This document shows positions 1 to 7,373 of a stretch of DNA of 36,958 bases, in pieces (position 1 is the stretch's first letter; each line of letters starts with the position of its first letter). This stretch comes from a virus. A program made the position numbers and the translations under genes. Location: positions 1 through 36,958 of the IMG/VR virus record IMGVR_UViG_3300037487_000889. One strand, given 5' to 3'. The notes below the pieces were generated by a model. It searched no databases. It saw only the letters and a list, made by a program, of their open reading frames with translations, and was not told the origin of the DNA.

Positions 1-127
1 CTGCACTTCCTTGTGGAAGTGTTGTAGTAGTTCCAACTTGGATAGTAGCTGCCTGACCCGGTGTTCCGGGAGCTCCACCAATTCCATAGGGGGAACCGTA
101 AACTGTTACGTATATTAATTCGTCCAT
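1..127 (-). CDS. Collagen-like tail fibre protein, N-terminal part only (runs off the left edge)
   Basis: Only the first 42 codons are in the window. The N-terminus reads MDELIYVTVYGSPYGIGGAP, followed by Gly-X-Y-type residues and an ATIQVGTTTT segment, a pattern common near the start of phage tail-fibre and adhesin proteins with collagen-like linkers. The short VxVYxxPYG segment resembles VVLYTAPYG at the start of the neighbouring fibre (start at 3035), which suggests a shared docking peptide (inference). The ATG at 125-127 lies 10 nt after the stop of that fibre gene. There is no clear Shine-Dalgarno sequence, and a late-promoter motif sits only 7 nt upstream. Function is inferred from composition and neighbourhood; the receptor-binding part is outside the window. 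Confidence 0.75.
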   Translation of the reverse strand, partial: MDELIYVTVYGSPYGIGGAPGTPGQAATIQVGTTTTLPQGSA

Positions 128-134
128 TTTATAA

Positions 135-142
135 TATTTATA
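135..142 (-). promoter_or_regulatory. T4-type late promoter motif TATAAATA
   Basis: This is an exact match to the T4 late promoter core recognised by gp55-loaded RNA polymerase. It contains the TAA stop (138-140) of the upstream fibre gene and ends 7 nt before the ATG at 127. With T4 spacing the transcript would begin about 2 nt before the start codon. The motif is seen directly; promoter activity is inferred. Confidence 0.6.
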
Positions 143-3035
143 TAGCTACCACAGCCATTCCAGAACCAGAACCTGAAGCAAATGTCAAACCTTCAGAACT
201 TATACTAACATTTCTTCCAAACCAACTGGTTGTTCCAGCTCCCGTATTATTAAACACAAAGATTACGTTTGTACTATGGTTACTCAAAATACTATTTACA
301 GTTGCTGTTTTTCCTGACAAAGAACCAGTTATAATTTCATTTGCAGTAAATCCTATAGTATTTATTCCTATTTGTGTAGTTCCTCTAAATCCTGTTATAG
401 ATGAAACTATTCCACTACTAAATCCTGTAATATTTTCATTTAACAAAAAACCAGAATTTGTAGAAACACTTAAACATTTTGTATCAGATCCTGTTACATT
501 TCCATGCGTCACAACTCTTCTTGACTGACCTATAAAAATATCTGATCTTACTGATGTAGACAAATTTGCAGTTTGCAATCCGTTAAATATTGTATTGTCT
601 GAAACATGAACATTATCAATATAACCATTCCATCCCAAAAGTGTTGCTCCCTGTCCTGATACAACGATTGCCGATTCCGCACCTCCAGCTGGCTGTTGTG
701 TTCCAGATGTTCTAGTTCCATCTATATTATTATTTTTGCAGATAACAGATTTTTTTACAGGACGACAATACAAAGCACTACCATCGTATGAATTAAAAAT
801 TTTATTTCCTTGAAAAATTACACTATTTGCTAGTATATTGCTACCGGAATGTATCACGATTCCACCAACATTGCTGCATGTATTGTTTGAAAAATTAATA
901 GTATTAAACAATGCTTGACATATTCCAGCAGCAGAGGAGCCAGCTCCTATATGTGCTGCACCTTGTGGATAATTTTTTCCAGCCTGAATTACATTTCCTT
1001 CAATAATAACATCTATGTCTTCACCGGCATAACCACGATTTATTAAAGAAAGCCACATTCTTCTGTCAGTATCCCCAGCCGTTCTTGTTTGATTTTCATT
1101 GGCGTATTCCATTACATTATTGGAAATATTAATTATTCCACCTTGAGCGGTAGTAAAACCTAGAGAATCAAATTGTCCACCAATATTGACAAATACACCA
1201 GTTGTGTTGGTATTTGGTATATTGCTAGTTCGCATATAATTATTTTGAATATTAAGATTTGTGCCTTTCAAGAAACCAACATATATCAAACCTGTATTTT
1301 CTCCAATAATTTGACAACCATCGATTGTTATTTTGTCGCCTGAAATATTAAATCCACCATCAACAAAACAATTCACAAATTTAATATATTCTGCACCTAA
1401 ATGGGTGTCAACAGCTCCAATTATATTTGATGAATCTGTAATTCTTAAAGCTGACATTCCATTAAATGTTATATTCCTGTTAACAATACCTAAAGATGGA
1501 TAATAACGACCACTACCACTAAGATAAGTTGGAACGGTTCCCATTGTAATTGCGTGGCGTGCTGCAGTGTAATAACCACCATTTACTAAAATATTTTGGC
1601 TGTTATATATGGTAAGCCCATAATCTAAACCATATTGTGCCCCACCAACATCTTCAGTATAGCAATTATTGACATATACATTATCACACTGTCCTAAATT
1701 TAATGCTTCTGCTGAACAATTTGTTACTTTTACATTTTCAATCGCCGCATCTTTTAGATATCTTAATTCTATTCCAATATCATAACTTCCTGCTATACCT
1801 TGACCAATAATACCTAAATTTTTAACACTTCCATTTGAATAATTTAAAACTTTATATAAAGATAAACCAGATAAAGAATAATTATCATAAAAAGTTCCTT
1901 GAATTACAGCACCAGTAGTTCCATCTATTAGACCTATTCTTCTTATTTCACCTTTATTTGGTGGATAATCTGTTATATATAAATTCCAAGCAGTATTTCC
2001 AGTAACCCAAACCATGTCACCCACTGACAATCCGTGTGGTGTTGCAAAATTTAATGTTCTACTTCCTTCAGATATACCAGAGACTAAATTTGGTAACAAA
2101 CTCCAAGTAATACCAGATACTGAATTTTTTAATACTGGTATTTGTGTACCCCAACAAGAACCTGCACGACCATCGATCATTGATAAACTTGGACCATCAC
2201 CAAAAATAGAAATATCTTTTGGAATTGTAAGAGTCGCATTAACTTTGTAAGTTCCTGCCGGAAAATAAATATTTTGGTAACCAGAATTCAAAGCATTTTG
2301 AATTGCTGTTGTATCATTTGCAACACCATTTCCAAGTGCACCATATTCTTTTACTGAAACAGAATAATTTATTAGTGCGCCAGTTATAGATCCTGTCTGA
2401 CCATTTACACTATAAACTATATTGTTTGCCTGTATTCTACCGTTTATTTGAGCGGTTCCACCAGATGGTGTTATTAACAAATTTCCAGTAGAAGAAACGT
2501 CCAGATCAACATAATTTGTAAGACCAATTGGAATATTATATCCAAGTCTTACATTTTTTCCAGTGCTATGATTTACAAATAATGCTGAAGTGGTGTTTGA
2601 AGTTCTGTTAATATTAAAATTAATATTATATGTTCCACCACGATAATCTATGGCTCTTATTCTATTATTGGGGGATTCTACGTTTAGTAATGTGGCTTCA
2701 CCAACTATAACAGATTGTGATGACACTGCTAAACTGTTTATTGAAGAAATATCAAACAAATTGCTGGTAATTATTTGTTGAGAACTTATATATGTAGTTG
2801 TACCTGCACCAATTAAAGTTATTCCATTAGTGCTTATTCCAGATAAAAAGTTTTGTAAACCAGTAAAATTTTGTGAATTGTTTGTAACAGCTAGATTTGT
2901 TATTACTCCAGTCTGACCATTTACAGACGTTACTGGTCCAGTTGGCCCTACGGGGCCTTGAATTCCCTGCGGACCCTGTAGACCATACGGTGCGGTATAA
3001 AGTACTACGTTTGGTATTTTATTGGAGCTAGACAT
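138..3035 (-). CDS. Tail fibre/tailspike with collagen-like stalk and pectate-lyase-type beta-helix
   Basis: This 965-residue protein is a probable receptor-binding or glycan-degrading virion fibre. Residues 18-35 are collagen-like Gly-X-Y triplets (GLQGPQGIQGPVGPTGP). Two SVNGQTG segments follow, near residues 37 and 209, a repeat common in phage fibres. From about residue 228, VKEYGALGNGVANDTTAIQ and then FPAGTYKV are the classic entry to the pectate_lyase_3 right-handed beta-helix fold. After it come hundreds of residues of N-rich beta-helix rungs (NNVYVNNCYTE, INISNNVMEY, NFSNNTCSN). The C-terminus is glycine/serine-rich. No catalytic residues can be assigned with confidence, so it could bind or cleave polysaccharide. 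It lies 1 nt downstream of the 131-residue ORF and is probably cotranscribed from the late motif at 3478-3484. Confidence 0.9.
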   Translation of the reverse strand: MSSSNKIPNVVLYTAPYGLQGPQGIQGPVGPTGPVTSVNGQTGVITNLAVTNNSQNFTGLQNFLSGISTNGITLIGAGTTTYISSQQIITSNLFDISSINSLAVSSQSVIVGEATLLNVESPNNRIRAIDYRGGTYNINFNINRTSNTTSALFVNHSTGKNVRLGYNIPIGLTNYVDLDVSSTGNLLITPSGGTAQINGRIQANNIVYSVNGQTGSITGALINYSVSVKEYGALGNGVANDTTAIQNALNSGYQNIYFPAGTYKVNATLTIPKDISIFGDGPSLSMIDGRAGSCWGTQIPVLKNSVSGITWSLLPNLVSGISEGSRTLNFATPHGLSVGDMVWVTGNTAWNLYITDYPPNKGEIRRIGLIDGTTGAVIQGTFYDNYSLSGLSLYKVLNYSNGSVKNLGIIGQGIAGSYDIGIELRYLKDAAIENVKVTNCSAEALNLGQCDNVYVNNCYTEDVGGAQYGLDYGLTIYNSQNILVNGGYYTAARHAITMGTVPTYLSGSGRYYPSLGIVNRNITFNGMSALRITDSSNIIGAVDTHLGAEYIKFVNCFVDGGFNISGDKITIDGCQIIGENTGLIYVGFLKGTNLNIQNNYMRTSNIPNTNTTGVFVNIGGQFDSLGFTTAQGGIINISNNVMEYANENQTRTAGDTDRRMWLSLINRGYAGEDIDVIIEGNVIQAGKNYPQGAAHIGAGSSAAGICQALFNTINFSNNTCSNVGGIVIHSGSNILANSVIFQGNKIFNSYDGSALYCRPVKKSVICKNNNIDGTRTSGTQQPAGGAESAIVVSGQGATLLGWNGYIDNVHVSDNTIFNGLQTANLSTSVRSDIFIGQSRRVVTHGNVTGSDTKCLSVSTNSGFLLNENITGFSSGIVSSITGFRGTTQIGINTIGFTANEIITGSLSGKTATVNSILSNHSTNVIFVFNNTGAGTTSWFGRNVSISSEGLTFASGSGSGMAVVAI

Positions 3036-3036
3036 G

Positions 3037-3432
3037 TTAATTTTCTGTTACTTGCAATAGACTGTTGATGGATCCCCTCAAAAGTGTAACAATTCCACCG
3101 TTGTTTGGATACTGCATTTGAATATCATAGAACACGGGAACATAGTCTGGGAATTGGTTTGTATAGTTTGAGCCTATTGTCACATAAATTAAACCACCCG
3201 TGCCAGTAACGGCCAAACCACCTGTAACACCATCTGGCGGTGTAAACAGAGTACCAGCCGTGACTCCTTGAACGTATTTTACAATTTCGTTGCCCGGATA
3301 GTAAGATTTTCTTACTTCCATGGTCAATGTTACGCCAGTCAAATTATATGCACCGCCAGTAGGACCAGAAACTCCCATGGCCCATGTTACGGTGTCACCT
3401 TTTACTATAGTAGGATTATATGAGTCTGCCAT
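3037..3432 (-). CDS. Hypothetical virion-associated protein upstream of the fibre (131 aa)
   Basis: The product is not assigned to a named family. It starts MADSYNPTIVKGDTVTW and is rich in beta-prone, Gly/Thr/Val residues (YNLTGVTLTMEVRKSYY, GGLIYVTIGSNYTNQ). The layout resembles small immunoglobulin-like or BppU-N-like baseplate/fibre accessory domains, where a KGDT segment leads into an extended beta-sandwich. That resemblance is an impression from pattern and is unproven. The start is well supported: GGAG lies 5 nt before the ATG. It is the first gene after a late-promoter motif and directly precedes the large fibre, so a fibre-attachment or baseplate role is the best guess. Confidence 0.55.
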   Translation of the reverse strand: MADSYNPTIVKGDTVTWAMGVSGPTGGAYNLTGVTLTMEVRKSYYPGNEIVKYVQGVTAGTLFTPPDGVTGGLAVTGTGGLIYVTIGSNYTNQFPDYVPVFYDIQMQYPNNGGIVTLLRGSINSLLQVTEN

Positions 3433-3441
3433 CTGGTCTCC

Positions 3442-3474
3442 AAAAAATAATAGCCTTTATTAGAGGCTATTATT
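3442..3474 (-). terminator. Intrinsic terminator after the replication/GT2 unit (may double as a leader hairpin)
   Basis: A perfect 11-bp inverted repeat (AATAATAGCCT at 3446-3456, AGGCTATTATT at 3464-3474, 7-nt loop) is followed on the minus strand by a run of six T residues. It lies 23 nt beyond the stop of the GT2 gene, as expected for the end of the 45-44-62-regA-GT2 transcript. It also lies just downstream of a CTAAATA late motif, so late transcripts would begin inside or at the edge of the hairpin. Confidence 0.7.
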
Positions 3475-3477
3475 AAG

Positions 3478-3484
3478 TATTTAG
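3478..3484 (-). promoter_or_regulatory. Late promoter motif CTAAATA for the fibre module
   Basis: The motif CTAAATACTTAATAATAG resembles the T4 late consensus extended downstream (TATAAATACTATT). It is 45 nt upstream of the 131-residue ORF, whose own ribosome-binding site (GGAG) lies after the hairpin. The same CTAAATA core precedes the major capsid gene, which supports it as a local variant of the late motif. Confidence 0.55.
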
Positions 3485-3497
3485 GTCTTTTTAAAAA

Positions 3498-4715
3498 TTA
3501 AAGAGTTACTGCAATTTTTTTAGGATCTACGTCCAAAGTTGTCTTATTTGTATTTTTAGCAACCTTTTCAGCCCAATCCTTTTGTTGCTTTGCAACCTCG
3601 TCTTGGAACTTCTGGTATGCTTGCATGTAAATTTTGTAATTATTTTCAACTCTGGCTCTATGTTCTGGTGGAAGATGGGGCTCAGATAGAAGTTTTTGAC
3701 AAGCTCCCAATCCAACTTGCGGCCTTCCTGCATAGAATGCTGTTGTGCCAATTTCATCATAAATTCCCCAAAGATAATTTGCATTATCAACGAATAGAAT
3801 GTCATTCTGTGGGATTGGGATGCTTAACCCCAATGATGCTACTAGGAATGCATTTTTTGGTCTTTCATACTTTCTATAGATGCATGAAAGATGATAAAGA
3901 GGTTCTACTCGGTTCGGGGCAGTTTCAAATGCCATCATGAATGCATCAGCAATAAGTTCTACGGGCTTCCCCAAGAACTCTCTGCACATTCCTACGCGCA
4001 TCCACGAAAAGAATACCTCTTCATGCCAGCCACCCTGCTTAATCCTCTTCATGTACTCTTCTTCGGCAATGGCAAACATTCTCGCGTCGAATGCCGACTG
4101 TGCTGCATAGAATTGCTTGCGAGGCTGGTTTTGATCCTTGTCCAAGTAGCCCTTTAGGATATAATAATCCTTTGTATACTTTTCAATGTCATTTGACACG
4201 GATCTTGAACGACAACCCTCTGTACGAACTTCCCAAGCATAATCGCCCTCAAGCTTTTGCACATTCATCGGTTGTTCGCAAATTGCATATTCATGTAATG
4301 GCTCTTCATACCACCATTTTTTCTTTGCTAGATTGAACAATTGTGCTCGCAACCACTTGAACTCTCCACGCTTGATCTGTACAACATAACCATCAAGATT
4401 ATCATCAAACTTATCTACTGGAAGAATGCCTGTGATAAAATCGTCAGCATCAATCATCATCGCCCATTTGGTCTTACCTAAGCACAGTTCAAGAGCCTTG
4501 GAGCGATTGGTTCCGAAATCAGACCATTCATGGTCATGAATTTCTCCGGGAATACCCTTATCATCAAAAAACTTTTTGATAATTTCCTTGGTATTATCAG
4601 TCGATCCAGTATCACAGATCACATAATAATCAATAAATGGTGCGCATGAAGCCAAGCATCTTTCGATGTTTGGAGCCTCGTTTTTGACGATCATACTTAA
4701 AGTTAAATTGTACAT
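3498..4715 (-). CDS. GT2 family glycosyltransferase with C-terminal TPR-like helices
   Basis: The predicted enzyme is a cytoplasmic GT-A fold glycosyltransferase. LSMIVKNEAPNIERCL, CDTGSTDNT (residues 34-42) and the metal/nucleotide-sugar motif DADD (residues 89-92) are diagnostic of GT2. The second half (from about residue 170: YYILKGYLDKD, FDARMFAIAEEEYMKRI, PLYHLSCIYRKYERPKNAFL) is helical and reads like tetratricopeptide repeats, a known combination in bacterial and phage GT2 proteins. ATGs occur at 4721 and 4715. The second is chosen because AAGG is then spaced 6 nt upstream, whereas it abuts the first. The gene follows regA by only a few nucleotides and is followed by a terminator, so it looks like the last gene of the early replication unit. 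Acceptor unknown. Confidence 0.85.
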   Translation of the reverse strand: MYNLTLSMIVKNEAPNIERCLASCAPFIDYYVICDTGSTDNTKEIIKKFFDDKGIPGEIHDHEWSDFGTNRSKALELCLGKTKWAMMIDADDFITGILPVDKFDDNLDGYVVQIKRGEFKWLRAQLFNLAKKKWWYEEPLHEYAICEQPMNVQKLEGDYAWEVRTEGCRSRSVSNDIEKYTKDYYILKGYLDKDQNQPRKQFYAAQSAFDARMFAIAEEEYMKRIKQGGWHEEVFFSWMRVGMCREFLGKPVELIADAFMMAFETAPNRVEPLYHLSCIYRKYERPKNAFLVASLGLSIPIPQNDILFVDNANYLWGIYDEIGTTAFYAGRPQVGLGACQKLLSEPHLPPEHRARVENNYKIYMQAYQKFQDEVAKQQKDWAEKVAKNTNKTTLDVDPKKIAVTL

Positions 4716-4723
4716 TGTCATCC

Positions 4724-5149
4724 TTATGAATTAAAAAACTTACGAAGAGAACCGGGATTAAACTTTGGAATCAAATCCCAGTTATCCCGTTCATTATATT
4801 TAATGATTTTTAAACCAGATATGGGCATTTGGTTTACAATCTTTTGTTTGTCAACTATTTCCAGCAGTTCCCATTCTTCCAGCAACTTTATGATAGCATT
4901 TCTTCTTTTCAAATCTTCTTCAGAGACATTAGACGGAAGACCATCCAATGCAAAAAGTTCTTTAAAATGCGCTACAATATAAGTTTCATTTTTATGAATA
5001 AGATGGCAGGATTGATATAAAATATTTTTTCCTTTTGGAGAAACACCAATACGGCTAAGTGTTTCTCTTACCACCATAAAATCTTCTGGATCAAATAATT
5101 TTATATGAACGCCAATATTATTAAAAATTTTATCTGAAATTTCGGACAT
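4724..5149 (-). CDS. regA: RegA translational repressor
   Basis: RegA binds translation initiation regions of early phage mRNAs and represses their translation. Compared with T4 RegA from memory, the conserved blocks are clear: PEDFMVVRETLSRIG (residues 21-35, T4 PEDFLKVKETLTRMG), LYQSCHLIHKNETYIVAHFKE (44-64, T4 LYQSCHILQKKGLYYIVHFKE) and the C-terminal DNWDLIPKF (T4 HEWKLVPKY). It has 141 residues against 122 in T4, with an N-terminal extension of roughly 12 residues. It follows gene 62, as in T4. The start has a good GAGG 5 nt upstream. In T4 the next gene is DNA polymerase 43; here it is a glycosyltransferase. Confidence 0.95.
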   Translation of the reverse strand: MSEISDKIFNNIGVHIKLFDPEDFMVVRETLSRIGVSPKGKNILYQSCHLIHKNETYIVAHFKELFALDGLPSNVSEEDLKRRNAIIKLLEEWELLEIVDKQKIVNQMPISGLKIIKYNERDNWDLIPKFNPGSLRKFFNS

Positions 5150-5155
5150 ACTGCC

Positions 5156-5545
5156 TCACTCTTTATTATTAGTTCCACCCTTATATAAAGAAAGCTTTAA
5201 CTTTTCTATATCACTGGGTCCAAGTATATTTAGGACTTCTTGAGCCTTGGCATCTGTATATCCAAAAACCTCTTTGATTATGGCAATATTTTCCTCAGTA
5301 GACTTTTTTAACCAAGAAGAATAACGCTTCTTTTTTCTAATTGACATCCTGTAAAAATCAAACTGCATCTTTTTATCAGCCCACCAATGACAGTTGATTT
5401 CATTTGCATGCAATAAAGTATCAGGAAAAAATGAAAGGCATTTGTTTACAATAAATGGTGGATATGCTTTTTCTGCCTTTTCGTCTTGGTCCAACAAAGG
5501 CTTCTTATCGTAGTTAATGCTATTCAAAAAGTCTTTTAGTTCCAT
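5156..5545 (-). CDS. 62: Clamp loader small subunit (gp62-like, shortened)
   Basis: With gp44 this forms the complex that loads the gp45 sliding clamp at primer-template junctions. The central block, YPPFIVNKCLSFFPDTLLHA to MSIRKKKRYSSWLKK, matches the T4 gp62 pattern [21 protein letters not shown] to VPRGKRYGKWAKL. At 129 residues it is shorter than T4 gp62 (187). The order 45-44-62-regA is as in T4. The ATG overlaps the gene 44 stop by one base (TAATG), implying translational coupling that would help set subunit stoichiometry. Confidence 0.88.
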   Translation of the reverse strand: MELKDFLNSINYDKKPLLDQDEKAEKAYPPFIVNKCLSFFPDTLLHANEINCHWWADKKMQFDFYRMSIRKKKRYSSWLKKSTEENIAIIKEVFGYTDAKAQEVLNILGPSDIEKLKLSLYKGGTNNKE

Positions 5546-6486
5546 TAAGCAAACTCACAATCCATCATTAACTGCACAACCATAGCCATGCTATTAATCT
5601 CTTGATCTGCTGCAAATGAAGCCTTGTACTGGTATTCTGCAATGATTAAAATTGCTTGAGGAATTGAATTTGGTTTCAGTGCAGTATATAGCTCTGTGTA
5701 CAGACGTTTAAAAAACTCTGCTGTATTCAAATCAATATTTTGTACGATCCACTTTCGGCAGGAAGTAAAATCCTTTTGCTTCATAAAGCCAAGCAGTTCC
5801 TTATAAGATTCACTACTGCCCTGCGAAAGAATACCAACATCAATCTTACCACTTACAGAATACTTTTGCAGTTCATTGATAATTCTACGTATATCTGGAA
5901 AATGCTTCTTTACTAGGTTTACCAAAACACCTTTGTCATAAGAAACCTTTTCCTTTTCCAAAATCTGCTCAATACGCTTTAGAATCAACAAGGCAACTTG
6001 AGCCTTTTCTTGACTTGGCACCGTAAAATCAATGCCAGTGCATCTTGAGTGCAAAGGATCAATTACACGGCTTTTATAATTACATGTCAAGACAAATCTG
6101 CAACCATCTGCAAACTCCTCTATGGCTCCACGCAATCCAGTTTGAATTCCCTGAGTAGCATAATCAAACTCATCTAGGATAATTACCTTGCCATTACCAC
6201 TCAAAGACATGGTTGATGCATATTGGCGAATTTTAGTTCGCAATGTATCAATACCATTTTCCTCTGAGCAGTTTATGAGAATGGATTCCATTCCCAAATC
6301 ATTGGCTAGAGCCTTGGCAACTGTAGTCTTTCCAGTTCCAGCCTTTCCGTAAAACATCATGTTTGGCAGTTTTCTTTCCTTTACCATTCCATTAAAAATG
6401 GTAGAAAGATCAACTGGCAATATACAATCTGACATGGTTTTGGGACGATACTTTTCGACCCAAAGTAGATTAGTCACATCGGTCAC
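5545..6486 (-). CDS. 44: Clamp loader large subunit, AAA+ ATPase (gp44)
   Basis: This is the ATPase that opens and loads the gp45 clamp together with gp62. Visible motifs are LWVEKYRPKTMSDCILP near the N-terminus (T4 ILEQKYRPSTIDECILP), Walker A GKAGTGKTT (residues 47-55), Walker B VIILDEFD (101-108) and the SRC motif carrying the arginine finger (R148). Length is 313 residues against 319 in T4. The start codon is GTG at 6484-6486, preceded by GGGG about 6 nt upstream overlapping the end of gene 45. No in-frame ATG occurs before the conserved LWVEKYRP block, so GTG is needed. Confidence 0.96.
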   Translation of the reverse strand: MTDVTNLLWVEKYRPKTMSDCILPVDLSTIFNGMVKERKLPNMMFYGKAGTGKTTVAKALANDLGMESILINCSEENGIDTLRTKIRQYASTMSLSGNGKVIILDEFDYATQGIQTGLRGAIEEFADGCRFVLTCNYKSRVIDPLHSRCTGIDFTVPSQEKAQVALLILKRIEQILEKEKVSYDKGVLVNLVKKHFPDIRRIINELQKYSVSGKIDVGILSQGSSESYKELLGFMKQKDFTSCRKWIVQNIDLNTAEFFKRLYTELYTALKPNSIPQAILIIAEYQYKASFAADQEINSMAMVVQLMMDCEFA

Positions 6487-6488
6487 GA

Positions 6489-7160
6489 TTAACCCCGCTT
6501 AATTGCAATATAGTATGAAAGATTCTGGCTTTGATGAGTAAATCTAGAAATAATGTTTTTAGTTAGTTCAACCTTGTAAGATCCCGGCAAAAACTTGATT
6601 TCCGAGACATTAAACGTTCCTTCGTAATCAGGTCCATCATAGTTCTCATCAATCAAAACAGAGAAACTGTTAGAAGTATCGTTTTTTGCATCATCAACAG
6701 TAATCTTAAGAACACCGTTTTCTCCAACAATCTTAAGATCACTGACCTGAAGAATACTAGATGCCTTTAGAATCTCATTTAGATTGTGCTCATCCAAATC
6801 AAAACTAATAATGATCTCTGGCATTTCCAGTTCTCTAGTTGGAACAGTCAAAAGAGATGGTTCAGAGTAGTAATATCTAACTGAGGACTTTCCATTTGAA
6901 ATGTCCACATGGGTATCACAAAACTCCAAATCGGGATTGGGGAACATGCTTACCACACCCAAAAACTTATTCAAGTCCCAAATTGGAACATCCGTGTCAA
7001 ACTCTTCTTGGATTGTTGCTTCAACATATATATTCTTTCCACCAGAAATAGTCCGGAGATTGTTTCCCGGCTTGATCAAGATGTTTGAATTGATGGAAGA
7101 AAAGTTCTTTAAAATTGCGAGTGTTTCTTTTGATAGTCTCATTTTAGTCACAGTTGTCAT
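6489..7160 (-). CDS. 45: DNA polymerase sliding clamp (gp45)
   Basis: This is the processivity clamp for the phage DNA polymerase. In T4 it is also the mobile coactivator that activates late transcription through gp55/gp33. MRLSKETLAILKNFSSINSNILIKPGN, DVPIWDLNKFLGVVSMF and the FDLDEHNLNEILKASSILQV segment match the layout of T4-type clamps, and the length (223 residues) is close to T4 (228). The start has a strong AAAGGA Shine-Dalgarno sequence. A second ATG six codons downstream (MRLSKE) is possible but lacks one. It is followed closely by gene 44. Confidence 0.95.
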   Translation of the reverse strand: MTTVTKMRLSKETLAILKNFSSINSNILIKPGNNLRTISGGKNIYVEATIQEEFDTDVPIWDLNKFLGVVSMFPNPDLEFCDTHVDISNGKSSVRYYYSEPSLLTVPTRELEMPEIIISFDLDEHNLNEILKASSILQVSDLKIVGENGVLKITVDDAKNDTSNSFSVLIDENYDGPDYEGTFNVSEIKFLPGSYKVELTKNIISRFTHQSQNLSYYIAIKRG

Positions 7161-7177
7161 ATATTTCCTTTTGTAAA

Positions 7178-7336
7178 TTATTCTTCGTCTTTATTTTTAC
7201 GATACATCATATCCTGAACTTGCTGCTTATGTTCGTGTCTAGATCCGCGTTTGTTTCTCACCTGTTGTTTTTTGCTAAATCCAGATGGCTTATTCTTGCG
7301 ACGATTAGTAAACTTTTCAAAGCTTTCTTCGTTCAT
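7178..7336 (-). CDS. Small basic protein (52 aa) at the rpbA/45.x position
   Basis: I found this ORF by reading the minus strand between gene 45 and the 94-residue ORF. It begins MNEESFEKFTNRRKNKPSGF and ends MMYRKNKDEE. It is strongly basic and polar, with many Lys, Arg and Gln, and lacks hydrophobic stretches. In T4 the corresponding slot between 46 and 45 holds 45.2 and rpbA, the latter encoding an RNA-polymerase-binding protein of 129 residues. This ORF is too short to be a full RpbA, and no family is assigned. Support comes from a well-formed sigma70-like promoter ending 9 nt before the ATG and from tight spacing to gene 45. It may bind nucleic acid (inference from charge only). Confidence 0.6.
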   Translation of the reverse strand: MNEESFEKFTNRRKNKPSGFSKKQQVRNKRGSRHEHKQQVQDMMYRKNKDEE

Positions 7337-7345
7337 GACTCTTCA

Positions 7346-7373
7346 ATTATAACTCCATTAAAACAGAAATCAA
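7346..7373 (-). promoter_or_regulatory. Sigma70-like promoter for the 45-44-62-regA unit
   Basis: The -35 TTGATT (complement of 7368-7373), a 16-bp spacer and the -10 TATAAT (complement of 7346-7351) are visible. The expected start of transcription is 2-4 nt before the ATG of the 52-residue ORF, so the leader would be extremely short. The -35 overlaps the stop codon region of the 94-residue ORF. Confidence 0.65.

Noticed and set aside
61-528. Open frame (155 codons) on the plus strand at the fibre junction
   Set aside because: It is antisense to the beta-helix fibre. Its Pro/Val/Ile-rich translation is the usual shadow of Gly/Asn/Thr-rich fibre sequence.
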